From IMG/VR virus record IMGVR_UViG_3300017917_000670, positions 1 through 30,158 of that record: a DNA stretch of 30,158 nt; one strand, 5' to 3'. Position 1 is the first letter of the stretch. The number at the start of each line of letters is the position of its first letter. Below are positions 23,476 to 30,132 of this stretch, piece by piece. Made by a program: the position numbers and the translations under genes. The notes under the pieces were generated by a model that ran no database searches, was not told where the DNA came from, and saw only the letters and a program-made list of their open reading frames with translations. This DNA is from a virus.

Positions 23476-23750
23476 TGATATTTTAATAAAAATATAAGGT
23501 ACTTCTTTTCGTCCATGACTTTATACCCATCAGTAATATTGCCATCGACTATGTTCATTTTGATTCCGTAATTCGCTTCTATGTAATCTTCAAAATCATA
23601 CGCATCAAATTGACCATTTAAATTAGACACATCTTCCATGTATTCTTTACGAATCTTTTTTAATGCTGCCCAATAGTCCCAGCGTTTCCTTCGCTGTTCT
23701 ATATTAGGATCATCGTCATCGTAATCTTGTATTGGCGGGATAGTTGTCAT
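23472..23750 (-). CDS. Small array protein 9
   Basis: 92 residues, with an acidic N-terminus (IQDYDDDDPNIEQRR), a helix WDYWAALKKIRKEYMEDVSN, FEDYIEANYGIKMNIVDG as the central helix-strand, and the ending DEKKYLIFLLKYQ, which keeps the array's terminal helix (usually D-E-x-D-A-x-x-F-x-L-R-W) in a changed form. Both ends overlap neighbours by ATGA. No known domain. Confidence 0.65.
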   Translation of the reverse strand: MTTIPPIQDYDDDDPNIEQRRKRWDYWAALKKIRKEYMEDVSNLNGQFDAYDFEDYIEANYGIKMNIVDGNITDGYKVMDEKKYLIFLLKYQ

Positions 23751-23968
23751 TGCGGAAACATCAGTGTAAAATATGTAGCGTATCGGTCATCTTCAAACGT
23801 AAGAGTCCAATGTCTGTTAACCATGCCAGCAGACCAATCATACTTAGCTATCCAACCTTGTCCACCTATACTATTATGTAGGTGATGCATCCTAGGCCCT
23901 ATGTTCTTCATAAGCCATTGTTCTTGCTCACCGTTTAATCCGTTCTTAAGGTTTATAGTTATTGTCAT
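23747..23968 (-). CDS. Small array protein 8
   Basis: 73 residues: strand MTITINLKNG, helix GEQEQWLMKNIGPRMHHLHN, strand-rich WIAKYDWSAGMVNRHWTLTF and final helix EDDRYATYFTLMFPQ. The last part keeps the F-x-x-D-x-x-x-x-F-x-L form of the array motif with MF in place of RW. Overlaps the upstream gene by 23 bases and the downstream gene by ATGA. No known family. Confidence 0.7.
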   Translation of the reverse strand: MTITINLKNGLNGEQEQWLMKNIGPRMHHLHNSIGGQGWIAKYDWSAGMVNRHWTLTFEDDRYATYFTLMFPQ

Positions 23969-24272
23969 AAACTAATAAATCAAATACCGTAGCGTATTGA
24001 ACTTCTGGTTCCATGTGAAAGCCTGTACCCCACACAACCCATACTTTACGCTTGTATGCTTTTTCCCACCATATGAGTTTACCTGTCACTGTCTTTCGTG
24101 GAAAGATAGCAAAGAATTCATGCCATGGATAGCAATCCGCTCCGTTTTCAATAATAGTATAATCCAATTTTTTATCCTTGTCACCCCAGCGCAAATAATA
24201 GTGACCGTCTTTGCCACGGAACACATCGTTTTCTAAATTCCAATTTAAACTTCTATTCCAATTTATAGCCAT
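23946..24272 (-). CDS. Small array protein 7
   Basis: 108 residues from ATG 24272, which is formed inside the Arg-Trp codons (CGATGG) of the preceding gene with 10 bases of overlap; an upstream GTG at 24287 is less likely. Aromatic-rich: MAINWNRSLNWNLENDV, GHYYLRWGDKDKKLDY, CYPWHEFFAIFPRK, KLIWWEKAYKRKVWVVWG. It ends EVQYATVFDLLVYDN, which looks like a changed form of the array's terminal helix. Eleven Trp in 108 residues is very high. Function unknown. Confidence 0.65.
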   Translation of the reverse strand: MAINWNRSLNWNLENDVFRGKDGHYYLRWGDKDKKLDYTIIENGADCYPWHEFFAIFPRKTVTGKLIWWEKAYKRKVWVVWGTGFHMEPEVQYATVFDLLVYDNNYKP

Positions 24273-24535
24273 CGCAATATAAACCACTCAGCATCTTTTT
24301 TCTTGCGGAAGACAAAATAACTGTTCAGTCGCATCCATTGATTTTCTTTTACGTTATTTCCGATCCACTCTAAAACATCGACAGCATGTTTAGTTCCTGT
24401 ATAGTAGAATTCAATCTCTGTCCAGCCGCCTTCAACTAAACAGGAACGCAAAACATCGTGGTCAATACTTTTTTCCATTTCTTCAAGTTTTTCTTGGAGT
24501 ATCGTATCTATCAATGGTATATCAGACTGAACCAT
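24263..24535 (-). CDS. Small array protein 6, typical LRW ending
   Basis: 90 residues from ATG 24535; this ATG is formed from the Thr-Trp codons ACATGG of the preceding gene. N-terminus is a long helix (DTILQEKLEEMEKSIDHDVL), then GGWTEIEFYYTG, AVDVLEWIGNNVKENQWMRL and the ending YFVFRKKKDAEWFILRWL, a full array motif: strand, charged turn, D-A, F-x-L-R-W. Overlaps the next gene by 10 bases in the RW codons. No known family. Confidence 0.75.
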   Translation of the reverse strand: MVQSDIPLIDTILQEKLEEMEKSIDHDVLRSCLVEGGWTEIEFYYTGTKHAVDVLEWIGNNVKENQWMRLNSYFVFRKKKDAEWFILRWL

Positions 24536-24735
24536 GTTGCTAATTCTTCTCTGTAAAAGGTAAATGTTACACATCTATTATACACAGCATCACCTGAAAA
24601 ATCATTGTATTTGGGTGGTTGGTAGGCAAAGTCAAAGTCTACACCTTGAACATAACCCTTATTTTTAAGTTCTTTTACAATCTCCAAAAAATCATTGGGC
24701 ATTTTATCGATTAGTTTAACTTCAATCAACTCCAC
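24511..24735 (-). CDS. Small array protein 5
   Basis: 74 residues. Start is GTG 24735, inside the Arg-Trp codons AGGTGG of the gene before, or TTG 24729 giving a TTGA overlap; GAGG in that motif lies five bases before the TTG. Core: helix LEIVKELKNKGYVQGVDFDF, ending CVTFTFYREELATWFSLIYH, which fits the array's last strand and helix with LIY for LRW. No known family. Confidence 0.7.
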   Translation of the reverse strand: MELIEVKLIDKMPNDFLEIVKELKNKGYVQGVDFDFAYQPPKYNDFSGDAVYNRCVTFTFYREELATWFSLIYH

Positions 24736-24953
24736 CTCAACGTAAACAAAACAGCATCAGCTTCATTTCTAAAACTAAATCTATATTTTCCAGCATTGGG
24801 GCCTCTGAAACCTGCCCAAAAGCAACACCATATACCTTTTTTATTATCAATTGCACCCCAACGCTTACCCCAATGTTCTCTACACCATTGTTCTGCGTCA
24901 CGGTGATTTTCTTTACTTATTAAAACATCGTATGGCAATTGAGTCATCTCCAC
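24726..24953 (-). CDS. Small array protein 4, typical LRW ending
   Basis: 75 residues from GTG 24953, or 73 from ATG 24947 (ATGA overlap, with GAGG five bases upstream). It shows the array pattern best: HRDAEQWCREHWGKRWGAID, KGIWCCFWAGF, then YRFSFRNEADAVLFTLRWS. The W-C pair, the Gly after the helix and the terminal D-A-x-x-F-x-L-R-W recur in neighbouring genes. Probably a compact alpha-beta protein. Function unknown. Confidence 0.75.
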   Translation of the reverse strand: MEMTQLPYDVLISKENHRDAEQWCREHWGKRWGAIDNKKGIWCCFWAGFRGPNAGKYRFSFRNEADAVLFTLRWS

Positions 24954-25183
24954 CTCAACATTGCTACAATATAATCTCGTTCGTATCTAAATTTGATTTT
25001 GATTCCGTTTGTTGTTTCAAACCATCTACAATGTCTTTCGCACTTGCCTATAGTATTATATAACCATTCAATAACTTCACGATAACGTTTTACTTGACCG
25101 TTTAGATTCAACTCAAGTTCATGCCACCCAGGCTTTGTGTCATGCCAAGTAGGACCCTCAAAGTGTATTCTTCTCATGCCCAT
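24944..25183 (-). CDS. Small array protein 3, typical LRW ending
   Basis: 79 residues from ATG 25183 (in the CGATGG of the gene before), or 77 from ATG 25177 (ATGA overlap). Strands GWHELELNLNGQVKRY, helix EVIEWLYNTIGKCERHCRWF, then GIKIKFRYERDYIVAMLRWR, a full terminal motif. Overlaps the next gene by 10 bases if its GTG is used. No known domain. Confidence 0.75.
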   Translation of the reverse strand: MGMRRIHFEGPTWHDTKPGWHELELNLNGQVKRYREVIEWLYNTIGKCERHCRWFETTNGIKIKFRYERDYIVAMLRWR

Positions 25184-25602
25184 CGTAGTAAAAAGTGGGT
25201 AAAATCTTGTTCACGCTTAAACGCAAAGTATATTATATCATATCCTCCTATATCGTTAAACTCCATCTTTCCCCATTGATTCTCATAAACTCTATGTATG
25301 TCACAACGGAAGTTCCATTTTATCTTGTCGTGACACCAGTCATTAATTTCATCATACCCATAAACTTGTCCGCCGGGCCCGTAATCCGCTATAAATTGAT
25401 ATGCAAAATGTGTTGGGTATTTACAAGCATAAACATATGGGTAGCCGGTGTAGAAATCTTCCACATATTGGGCATACTTTGCAACATCAGGATCACGGCT
25501 ATGCTTATAGGCTCTCCATGTCAGATATCCGCTTTTTTTGAGTTTACGCTCGGTGCGCCATTTGCGTAGTCTTGCTTTTATCCTAAAAAGATTCATGTCC
25601 AT
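25174..25602 (-). CDS. Array protein 2, longest member with basic N-terminus
   Basis: 142 residues, about twice the usual array length. A basic N-terminal helix (FRIKARLRKWRTERKLKKSG) precedes an extra aromatic segment (VEDFYTGYPYVYACKYPTHF), and the C-terminal 65 residues carry the array pattern: DEINDWCHDKIKWNFRCDIH, then YDIIYFAFKREQDFTHFLLR and Trp-Ala. So it looks like an array domain with a fused N-terminal piece. Start is ATG 25602, inside CGATGG of the gene before, or ATG 25596 (ATGA overlap). Confidence 0.75.
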   Translation of the reverse strand: MDMNLFRIKARLRKWRTERKLKKSGYLTWRAYKHSRDPDVAKYAQYVEDFYTGYPYVYACKYPTHFAYQFIADYGPGGQVYGYDEINDWCHDKIKWNFRCDIHRVYENQWGKMEFNDIGGYDIIYFAFKREQDFTHFLLRWA

Positions 25603-25793
25603 CGTAACATAAAATGTATAGCATCTTTTTCATCATAAAAATCAAACTCCATATATTCGCTCGTAGGATGCCAAATGAATTTATTACCCGGTAATCCAAA
25701 CTGTTCTATAGTCCAAGCACATATTTCATTCCACGATGGAATATCATCACGATCCTCACGCCACTCTAGTATGACTTTAGTAACCGGCTGCAC
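25593..25793 (-). CDS. Small array protein 1 (first of the array), LRW ending
   Basis: 66 residues from GTG 25793, overlapping the Zn-finger gene's end by 17 bases. Strand KVILEWREDRDDIPS, helix WNEICAWTIEQFGLPGNKFI, then YMEFDFYDEKDAIHFMLRWT: helix with W-C-like (CAW) element, Trp, strand, D-E-x-D-A-x-x-F-x-L-R-W. This is the shortest and most typical member. No known domain. Confidence 0.75.
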   Translation of the reverse strand: MQPVTKVILEWREDRDDIPSWNEICAWTIEQFGLPGNKFIWHPTSEYMEFDFYDEKDAIHFMLRWT

Positions 25794-26496
25794 TTAGCAA
25801 CTCCTTGACTTCTTTTACTTTGTCAGGCTCACGATGAAATTTTAGTGCCCACTGTTCTGGGTCAATATAATCAATGACCATTTTAACTTGAGTAGGATCT
25901 AAACTTTCCATAAACTCTACACCACTACGACACTGAAATATCATCCATGGACTAATCTTACCAGTAGTAATTGCATGACAAATCTTATTCTTGTTACCAT
26001 AGCGTAGATAATCTTTGCTCTGTATAGTTTCTCTTTCAGCTAATTCAATGGTCGTTTCAACACTGCGGTGTATTGCATCTAGTGGATCTTCTGTTTTGAG
26101 ATATTCAATCAAATACTTGGTATAATTAGAATCTTGTGTCCATGTATCAATTCTAATTTGATTTTTTACCAACCAATCTGCAAATCTGCTCACGTTCAAT
26201 GCGTTAATATCAACACAATAATTACCAAACTTAACAAACGCTGTATAGTATGCTGACTTGATAAAATCTTCGTAGGTCTTTTTCTTTTTATTAGTAGTAT
26301 TCTTTTTGTAAAATTCATTCCATGCTTGGAACGCTATACGATTGCCCTGAAGGTCTTTGTTCATCCAGCGGCGTTTACTCTCACACATGTGAGTCATCAA
26401 TGTAGATTCACGCACAAACTCACCGTTACAAAATTCGCAACGATGTTTCTGTTTAACTGTTTCCTCTATCTCTTTCGTATTCTTTAATTTCTTCAT
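25777..26496 (-). CDS. C2HC zinc-finger protein of T4-like marine phages
   Basis: 239 residues. A zinc finger near the N-terminus has Cys20, Cys23, His36 and Cys38 (HRCEFCNGEFVRE ... MTHMCESKRRW), a compact C2H2-like finger. The rest is helical (YEDFIKSAYYTAFVKFGNYC, FADWLVKNQIRIDTW, KISPWMIFQCRSG, KVKEVKELLSAAGY), and matches in pattern a conserved protein of T4-like cyanophages for which no function is known to me. The finger and the basic helices suggest DNA or RNA binding. Start ATG 26496 overlaps the gp62-like gene by 44 bases; no later in-frame ATG before Cys20 exists. Possible roles in replication or late transcription are inference. Confidence 0.75.
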   Translation of the reverse strand: MKKLKNTKEIEETVKQKHRCEFCNGEFVRESTLMTHMCESKRRWMNKDLQGNRIAFQAWNEFYKKNTTNKKKKTYEDFIKSAYYTAFVKFGNYCVDINALNVSRFADWLVKNQIRIDTWTQDSNYTKYLIEYLKTEDPLDAIHRSVETTIELAERETIQSKDYLRYGNKNKICHAITTGKISPWMIFQCRSGVEFMESLDPTQVKMVIDYIDPEQWALKFHREPDKVKEVKELLSAAGY

Positions 26497-27049
26497 CTGT
26501 AACCATTTGACTTAATACTTCAATGTCACTCAACTTCATAGTTGGATAGACAGTAGCTAGATAGAACTTTTTTCTTTGTTCAGTAACAAAAGCCTTTGCA
26601 ACTTCTGTTACATCATCTTCATTTGCTTTAGGATATATCTTCTTGTAATATTCTTTTGTGTCTTTCAATTGTGCTTCTTCTTTAAGAAGACTAACCTTTT
26701 CTTTAATCTGTGGTATCCAAGGATGATATTGTTTACCTAAGCCAGGGCTTGCCGCACATAGCATCAACCATTGTAGTTTAGGATGCTTCATCACATATTC
26801 ATTAAAGAGATATTTGTTAGCATGATAGTTAGTACTCATGGCATAATAACCAGCAAGTTCTCCTGAGCCTTTTAAATAACTTAAGTATCTAACTAACATA
26901 AAAGATGTGAACTTCTTTTGCTTTTCAGGACTTAACCCATCAAAGAAGCCATAATCTTTCTTGTCTAAAGCAGTGATTGCTTCAAACAGCGGAAAGTCTT
27001 CTTTTTCTAGTTGTTCGTCTTTAGGAACATCAACTTTTTTCTTTGCCAT
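26453..27049 (-). CDS. 62: Clamp-loader small subunit-like protein (T4 gp62)
   Basis: 198 residues. Motif order fits gp62, the non-ATPase subunit that joins gp44 to load the sliding clamp: FPLFEAITALDKKDYGFF, KKFTSFMLVRYLSYLKGSG, a NYHANKYLFNE segment, HPKLQWLMLCAASPGLGKQY, and the end KLSDIEVLSQMVTDEEIKEY. T4 gp62 is 187 residues, a close length. No Walker motif, as expected for gp62. Sequence match is weak at residue level, so the assignment rests on pattern and context. gp44 and gp45 are not in the window; the gene follows a conserved unknown by TAATG overlap. Confidence 0.55.
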   Translation of the reverse strand: MAKKKVDVPKDEQLEKEDFPLFEAITALDKKDYGFFDGLSPEKQKKFTSFMLVRYLSYLKGSGELAGYYAMSTNYHANKYLFNEYVMKHPKLQWLMLCAASPGLGKQYHPWIPQIKEKVSLLKEEAQLKDTKEYYKKIYPKANEDDVTEVAKAFVTEQRKKFYLATVYPTMKLSDIEVLSQMVTDEEIKEYERDRGNS

Positions 27050-27549
27050 TAGAATGCCTGACTATAATCTACAATCTCACAATTACGACTAATCTCTTTA
27101 ACAAAATATACACATCTTGGTTCTTTACCGTCATCAATGGGAACACACAAGAATTGTCCATTACGCAATCGAGGAGCATACCATGTTACGTCATGGTAAA
27201 TGTCTACAATCTCAATTGGCAGAAAGCTAGGACTGAAACTTGTCAATGGATTAAACTCAAATGCATTGAAGCCTCTGTCATTGATACTTGTGAGTGGTAA
27301 TGTTTCTAAGTCACCATGATCCTGTTCACCAATAAGTATCTGCCAGTCAACTGGCATCTTAATTGTACTGTTGCCGATTCGCAATACAAGCGCGGGACTA
27401 TTGAAACTCTCCAAAAAGATTAGTGGGATATAGTGATAGTCTACATTTTGTGGGTTACTATTGTCAAGTATAGCAAACCGTAGGTCATCAATCTCGTCTG
27501 GTAGTGTTTCTAAGTTATAATATTCGTTATCTAGGGTAAGTATTCGCAT
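27049..27549 (-). CDS. Conserved phage protein, unknown function
   Basis: 166 residues. Start MRILTLDNEYYNLETLPDEI, then YHYIPLIFLESFNSPALVLR, KMPVDWQILIGEQDHGDLET, PLTSINDRGFNAFEFNPLTS and FLPIEIVDIYHDVTWYAPRL. I associate this set with a protein conserved in marine T4-like phages; beta-rich, no catalytic motif. Its ATG coincides with the predicted +1 of the promoter at 27556-27584 and has no Shine-Dalgarno, so it is probably read from a leaderless mRNA. It begins the transcription unit that carries gp62-like, Zn-finger and the LRW array. Confidence 0.75.
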   Translation of the reverse strand: MRILTLDNEYYNLETLPDEIDDLRFAILDNSNPQNVDYHYIPLIFLESFNSPALVLRIGNSTIKMPVDWQILIGEQDHGDLETLPLTSINDRGFNAFEFNPLTSFSPSFLPIEIVDIYHDVTWYAPRLRNGQFLCVPIDDGKEPRCVYFVKEISRNCEIVDYSQAF

Positions 27550-27555
27550 GATTAT

Positions 27556-27584
27556 ATTTTAACACCTTATCACTTGTAAGTCAA
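27556..27584 (-). promoter_or_regulatory. Sigma70-type promoter for the gp62 / LRW-array unit
   Basis: Minus-strand TTGACT (27579-27584), 17-base spacer, TAAAAT (27556-27561). The -35 lies in the last codons of uvsW. The +1 falls on the A of ATG 27549. Five of six bases match in each box. Confidence 0.6.
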
Positions 27585-29057
27585 CTTCTCGAGGTCAAAT
27601 GGGTAATTTGCCTCTTTGTAGAATGCTTTTCTTTGGGTCAAATGTCGTTTAGCAAACTTACAACTACTGGTTATGTCCCAGATTTGGACAAAGTCTTTGT
27701 CCTCTGCTTTTCTAATTCCTCGACCGATTGACTGTATGACTCTAACGAAACTCTTACCAGGCTCAAGGAGTACCAGATTAAAAATCCTGGGAATGTTAAT
27801 GCCCACAGCGGCAACTCCGTATGTTGCGATAATGATTTTGTTACTTGCGGTTGCGACTTCATCATAGTTTTCCTTTCGTTCTGTCAGATTAGTTTCACCC
27901 GACACGAATGCCACTTCAGGTGCATCTTTTAGTAGACTGAATATGTCGCTCAATCTACGTTGCAATTCTTTACCTGCATTGATTCTATCAACAAGGATAA
28001 GTGTATTGCCGCTTTCAGAAATTTTCTTTATGAGATTTGCAATTGCGTCTAATCGTTTACCATCCTCAGTTAGATACTTCAATTCACTTTGATAGTTACT
28101 AAACTCTACGTCATCTTTCAATTGAACAATGTTAACGTGACACTGTGCAAGAACTCCACGCTCTTGTAGTTCACTAGCGGCTAGCTTACCAATGACAGGA
28201 CCTATGCTGACAAACAATGCTTGTGCTTCAAACTTTGCTTTGGGAATAGTACCTGTAAGACCCCAGCGAATTGGAACTTGTGCAAATACACTCGTCATCA
28301 ACGTTTTAAGTGCGTCTGCTTTAGCCATGTGTACTTCATCAACCATTACACATACAACACCTTCGATAAAGTCCATGATAGATATTTCAGCTTCGCCTGA
28401 CTTGGTCTTCTTCATCATGTTGTTTAATGATTGCCATGTACAGATAGTATGTGTTTTTCCTATTTCTTTTCTGTCGCCAAAATAGACACCAACATCAAGA
28501 CCCAAGTTAATATAATCAGCTTCTGTCTGACGAACGAGATCCTTATTAGGGACAATTACGATACTTCTTCCATATGGTTCTACGCTTAAACTTAATGCCG
28601 CTGTTGTAACAGTCTTACCTGCACCGGTTGCAATTTCTTGTATGCACTGCGGATTCTCTAGGAACTTGTTAATGATTTCAATCTGGTAGTCACGCAATAC
28701 AACAGGCTGACCTTCTAATGGATGCTTTACAGGCCACACCTTGTGTTTGAAAGTATCCTCGGACACTTTGTTGAAATTGAAAGTAGTAGTGTAGTCTCTA
28801 AGGTCTTCTAACTGAATGTCATATCCTGCTTGGTCAAGCAAGGGAAGGATCTCAGGAAGTAAGTTGATATATGTACTACCACCTAATGCAAAATAGCTTA
28901 CTTTACCGTTCCAACGCCCTAATCTAACTGCAGGTAGATATCGAGCACCGGGAATTTCATACTCAAACATCTTCATCAATGTTTTACGGTCACCTAGTTC
29001 AAGTCCCTCTAGCTTGCAGTTGACTTCATCTTTAATTATAAGTTTACATTCTTTCAT
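27570..29057 (-). CDS. uvsW: UvsW-type RNA-DNA and branched-DNA helicase
   Basis: 495 residues. N-terminal DNA-binding domain contains RYLPAVRLGRWNGKVSYFAL, typical of UvsW. Superfamily 2 motifs follow: Q-motif-like LRDYQIEIINKF, Walker A ATGAGKT (Lys148), Walker B VDEVH (Asp240, Glu241), motif III GLTGT, then motif VI QSIGRGIRK. UvsW unwinds R-loops and branched DNA, so it stops origin-primed replication and helps recombination-dependent replication and fork repair. T4 UvsW is 503 residues, near identical length. It overlaps the HARP-like gene by ATGA (29054-29057), with a weak TAGGA before it, so the two are coupled and probably early. Confidence 0.95.
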   Translation of the reverse strand: MKECKLIIKDEVNCKLEGLELGDRKTLMKMFEYEIPGARYLPAVRLGRWNGKVSYFALGGSTYINLLPEILPLLDQAGYDIQLEDLRDYTTTFNFNKVSEDTFKHKVWPVKHPLEGQPVVLRDYQIEIINKFLENPQCIQEIATGAGKTVTTAALSLSVEPYGRSIVIVPNKDLVRQTEADYINLGLDVGVYFGDRKEIGKTHTICTWQSLNNMMKKTKSGEAEISIMDFIEGVVCVMVDEVHMAKADALKTLMTSVFAQVPIRWGLTGTIPKAKFEAQALFVSIGPVIGKLAASELQERGVLAQCHVNIVQLKDDVEFSNYQSELKYLTEDGKRLDAIANLIKKISESGNTLILVDRINAGKELQRRLSDIFSLLKDAPEVAFVSGETNLTERKENYDEVATASNKIIIATYGVAAVGINIPRIFNLVLLEPGKSFVRVIQSIGRGIRKAEDKDFVQIWDITSSCKFAKRHLTQRKAFYKEANYPFDLEKLTYK

Positions 29058-30064
29058 TTAGGTCCTAGATTTACAGGATCTGAATTTACGACCCTTATTA
29101 TTTTAAATAACTTTAACGGCTTTGGTTCCGTTAAGAATATGTTTCCTCTCATGTGTAGAAATACAGGATTTTTAAAATCGCTTAGTTGTGATGTTCTCTT
29201 ACACACTGAAATTGATTCGTTTGTTGGAATTGTAATAACTCCAGTAGACAATATAGACTTGGCTTCGTTGACTGCATCACAACCCAATTCACTGAGATAA
29301 TTCAATACAGTTTTCATGTCTCGCATTTCTACTGTTACATGAAATGACGTAGCAATTCTAATCTTTTCTGGTTGTTCTATATCAGCAAAACGATCCTTGA
29401 CAGATTGGTCTATTTCTATACCGTATTTGGCTAACTGTGCGATTGTATTTAGATTATCTGACAACTCAATATCTTTTGTTGCTTCATAAACGTGTTCGTT
29501 GATTGCGGCAATATAGTAGCAGTTGTTGTATACTAACGTGGGTGCCCAATATTTAACATTTTCGTAATCGCTAAGACTATTGATTATTTGTGTAACGGTT
29601 TCACAGTAATTAAGCACGGTGTAATGTTCTGCTGACAAATATATTAGTTGCTTTAAGACTGTGGGGCTGTAGTTAGCTTCGTATTGTTTCTTTTCTTTTA
29701 TCCATACTAGATTGTATGGTTGACTTTTTCTAAGTGCTGTGAGGAAATTCTTGTTGTAGGGGCTACGAAAAATTATTTTACCATTTTCTATCTTTATGTT
29801 CGCCCCCGTGTATTCAGGAAGGCTTTCAACTACTTCAACAGACCAACGCAATAAAAGTTCATTCTCTATGTTAATTTTACTATGAGAGAATTGCCTATGG
29901 TACTTCCTTGCGACCTTACGAAACAATAAGTCCTGATTAGTTGTAATCCTTTTTTGGGTAGTGATATACAGTGTTAAGTTGTTTACAAACTGGTCATCAT
30001 ACCTACTCAATCTAATATTGGTAAGCATCCACGTAGCCAATTCATCAAGTGTCGAAAAAAGCAT
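29054..30064 (-). CDS. HARP-like domain protein upstream of uvsW
   Basis: 336 residues, unrecognised as a whole. Residues about 89-145, NIKIENGKIIFRSPYNKNFL then TALRKSQPYNLVWIKEKKQY, match the form of the HARP domain (x-I-x-F-x-Y-[DN]-x-x-L-I-x-x-L-K ... W-x-x-x-x-K-x-W) that directs the SMARCAL1/HARP helicases to branched DNA, which have annealing activity. No helicase motifs are present; the C-terminal 150 residues have a strand-helix pattern (KIRIATSFHVTVEMRDMKTV) without a known family. ATGA overlap with uvsW supports joint action, perhaps targeting UvsW to forks. Start ATG 30064 has no Shine-Dalgarno and lies at the predicted +1. The HARP relation is a pattern match only. Confidence 0.6.
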   Translation of the reverse strand: MLFSTLDELATWMLTNIRLSRYDDQFVNNLTLYITTQKRITTNQDLLFRKVARKYHRQFSHSKINIENELLLRWSVEVVESLPEYTGANIKIENGKIIFRSPYNKNFLTALRKSQPYNLVWIKEKKQYEANYSPTVLKQLIYLSAEHYTVLNYCETVTQIINSLSDYENVKYWAPTLVYNNCYYIAAINEHVYEATKDIELSDNLNTIAQLAKYGIEIDQSVKDRFADIEQPEKIRIATSFHVTVEMRDMKTVLNYLSELGCDAVNEAKSILSTGVITIPTNESISVCKRTSQLSDFKNPVFLHMRGNIFLTEPKPLKLFKIIRVVNSDPVNLGPK

Positions 30065-30070
30065 TCAGTA

Positions 30071-30099
30071 ATTATATTTACTTGCCTGATGGAAGTCAA
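30071..30099 (-). promoter_or_regulatory. Strong sigma70-type promoter for the HARP-like/uvsW unit
   Basis: Minus-strand TTGACT (30094-30099), 17-base spacer, TATAAT (30071-30076): five and six of six consensus matches. The predicted +1 is 30064, the A of the ATG, giving a leaderless mRNA. Confidence 0.75.
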
Positions 30100-30110
30100 A
30101 CATACAGGCA

Positions 30111-30132
30111 AAAAAAGGGGACCGAAGTCCCC
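30111..30132 (-). terminator. Rho-independent terminator with UUCG loop
   Basis: On the minus strand GGGGAC-TTCG-GTCCCC is followed by seven T. It has the very stable UUCG tetraloop. It closes a minus-strand gene beyond the right edge and separates it from the promoter at 30071-30099. No gene is called in the last 25 bases. Confidence 0.9.

Larger units (their letters stand above)
22865..25793 (-). other. Tandem array of eleven overlapping small genes sharing an LRW motif
   Basis: Eleven genes of 66-142 codons lie head to tail, every junction overlapping by 4 to 25 bases. Members 1, 2, 3, 4 and 6 end in strand-turn-helix with F-x-[EDK]-x-D-[AFY]-x-x-F-x-L-R-W; 5, 8, 9 and 11 keep a weaker version; 7 and 10 are doubtful. 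Many also have a W-[CIL] helix followed by a conserved Gly and Trp. This looks like repeated duplication followed by divergence. It lies between replication genes (gp62-like and Zn-finger upstream, exonuclease downstream), so expression is probably early. No function is known to me. Confidence 0.7.
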
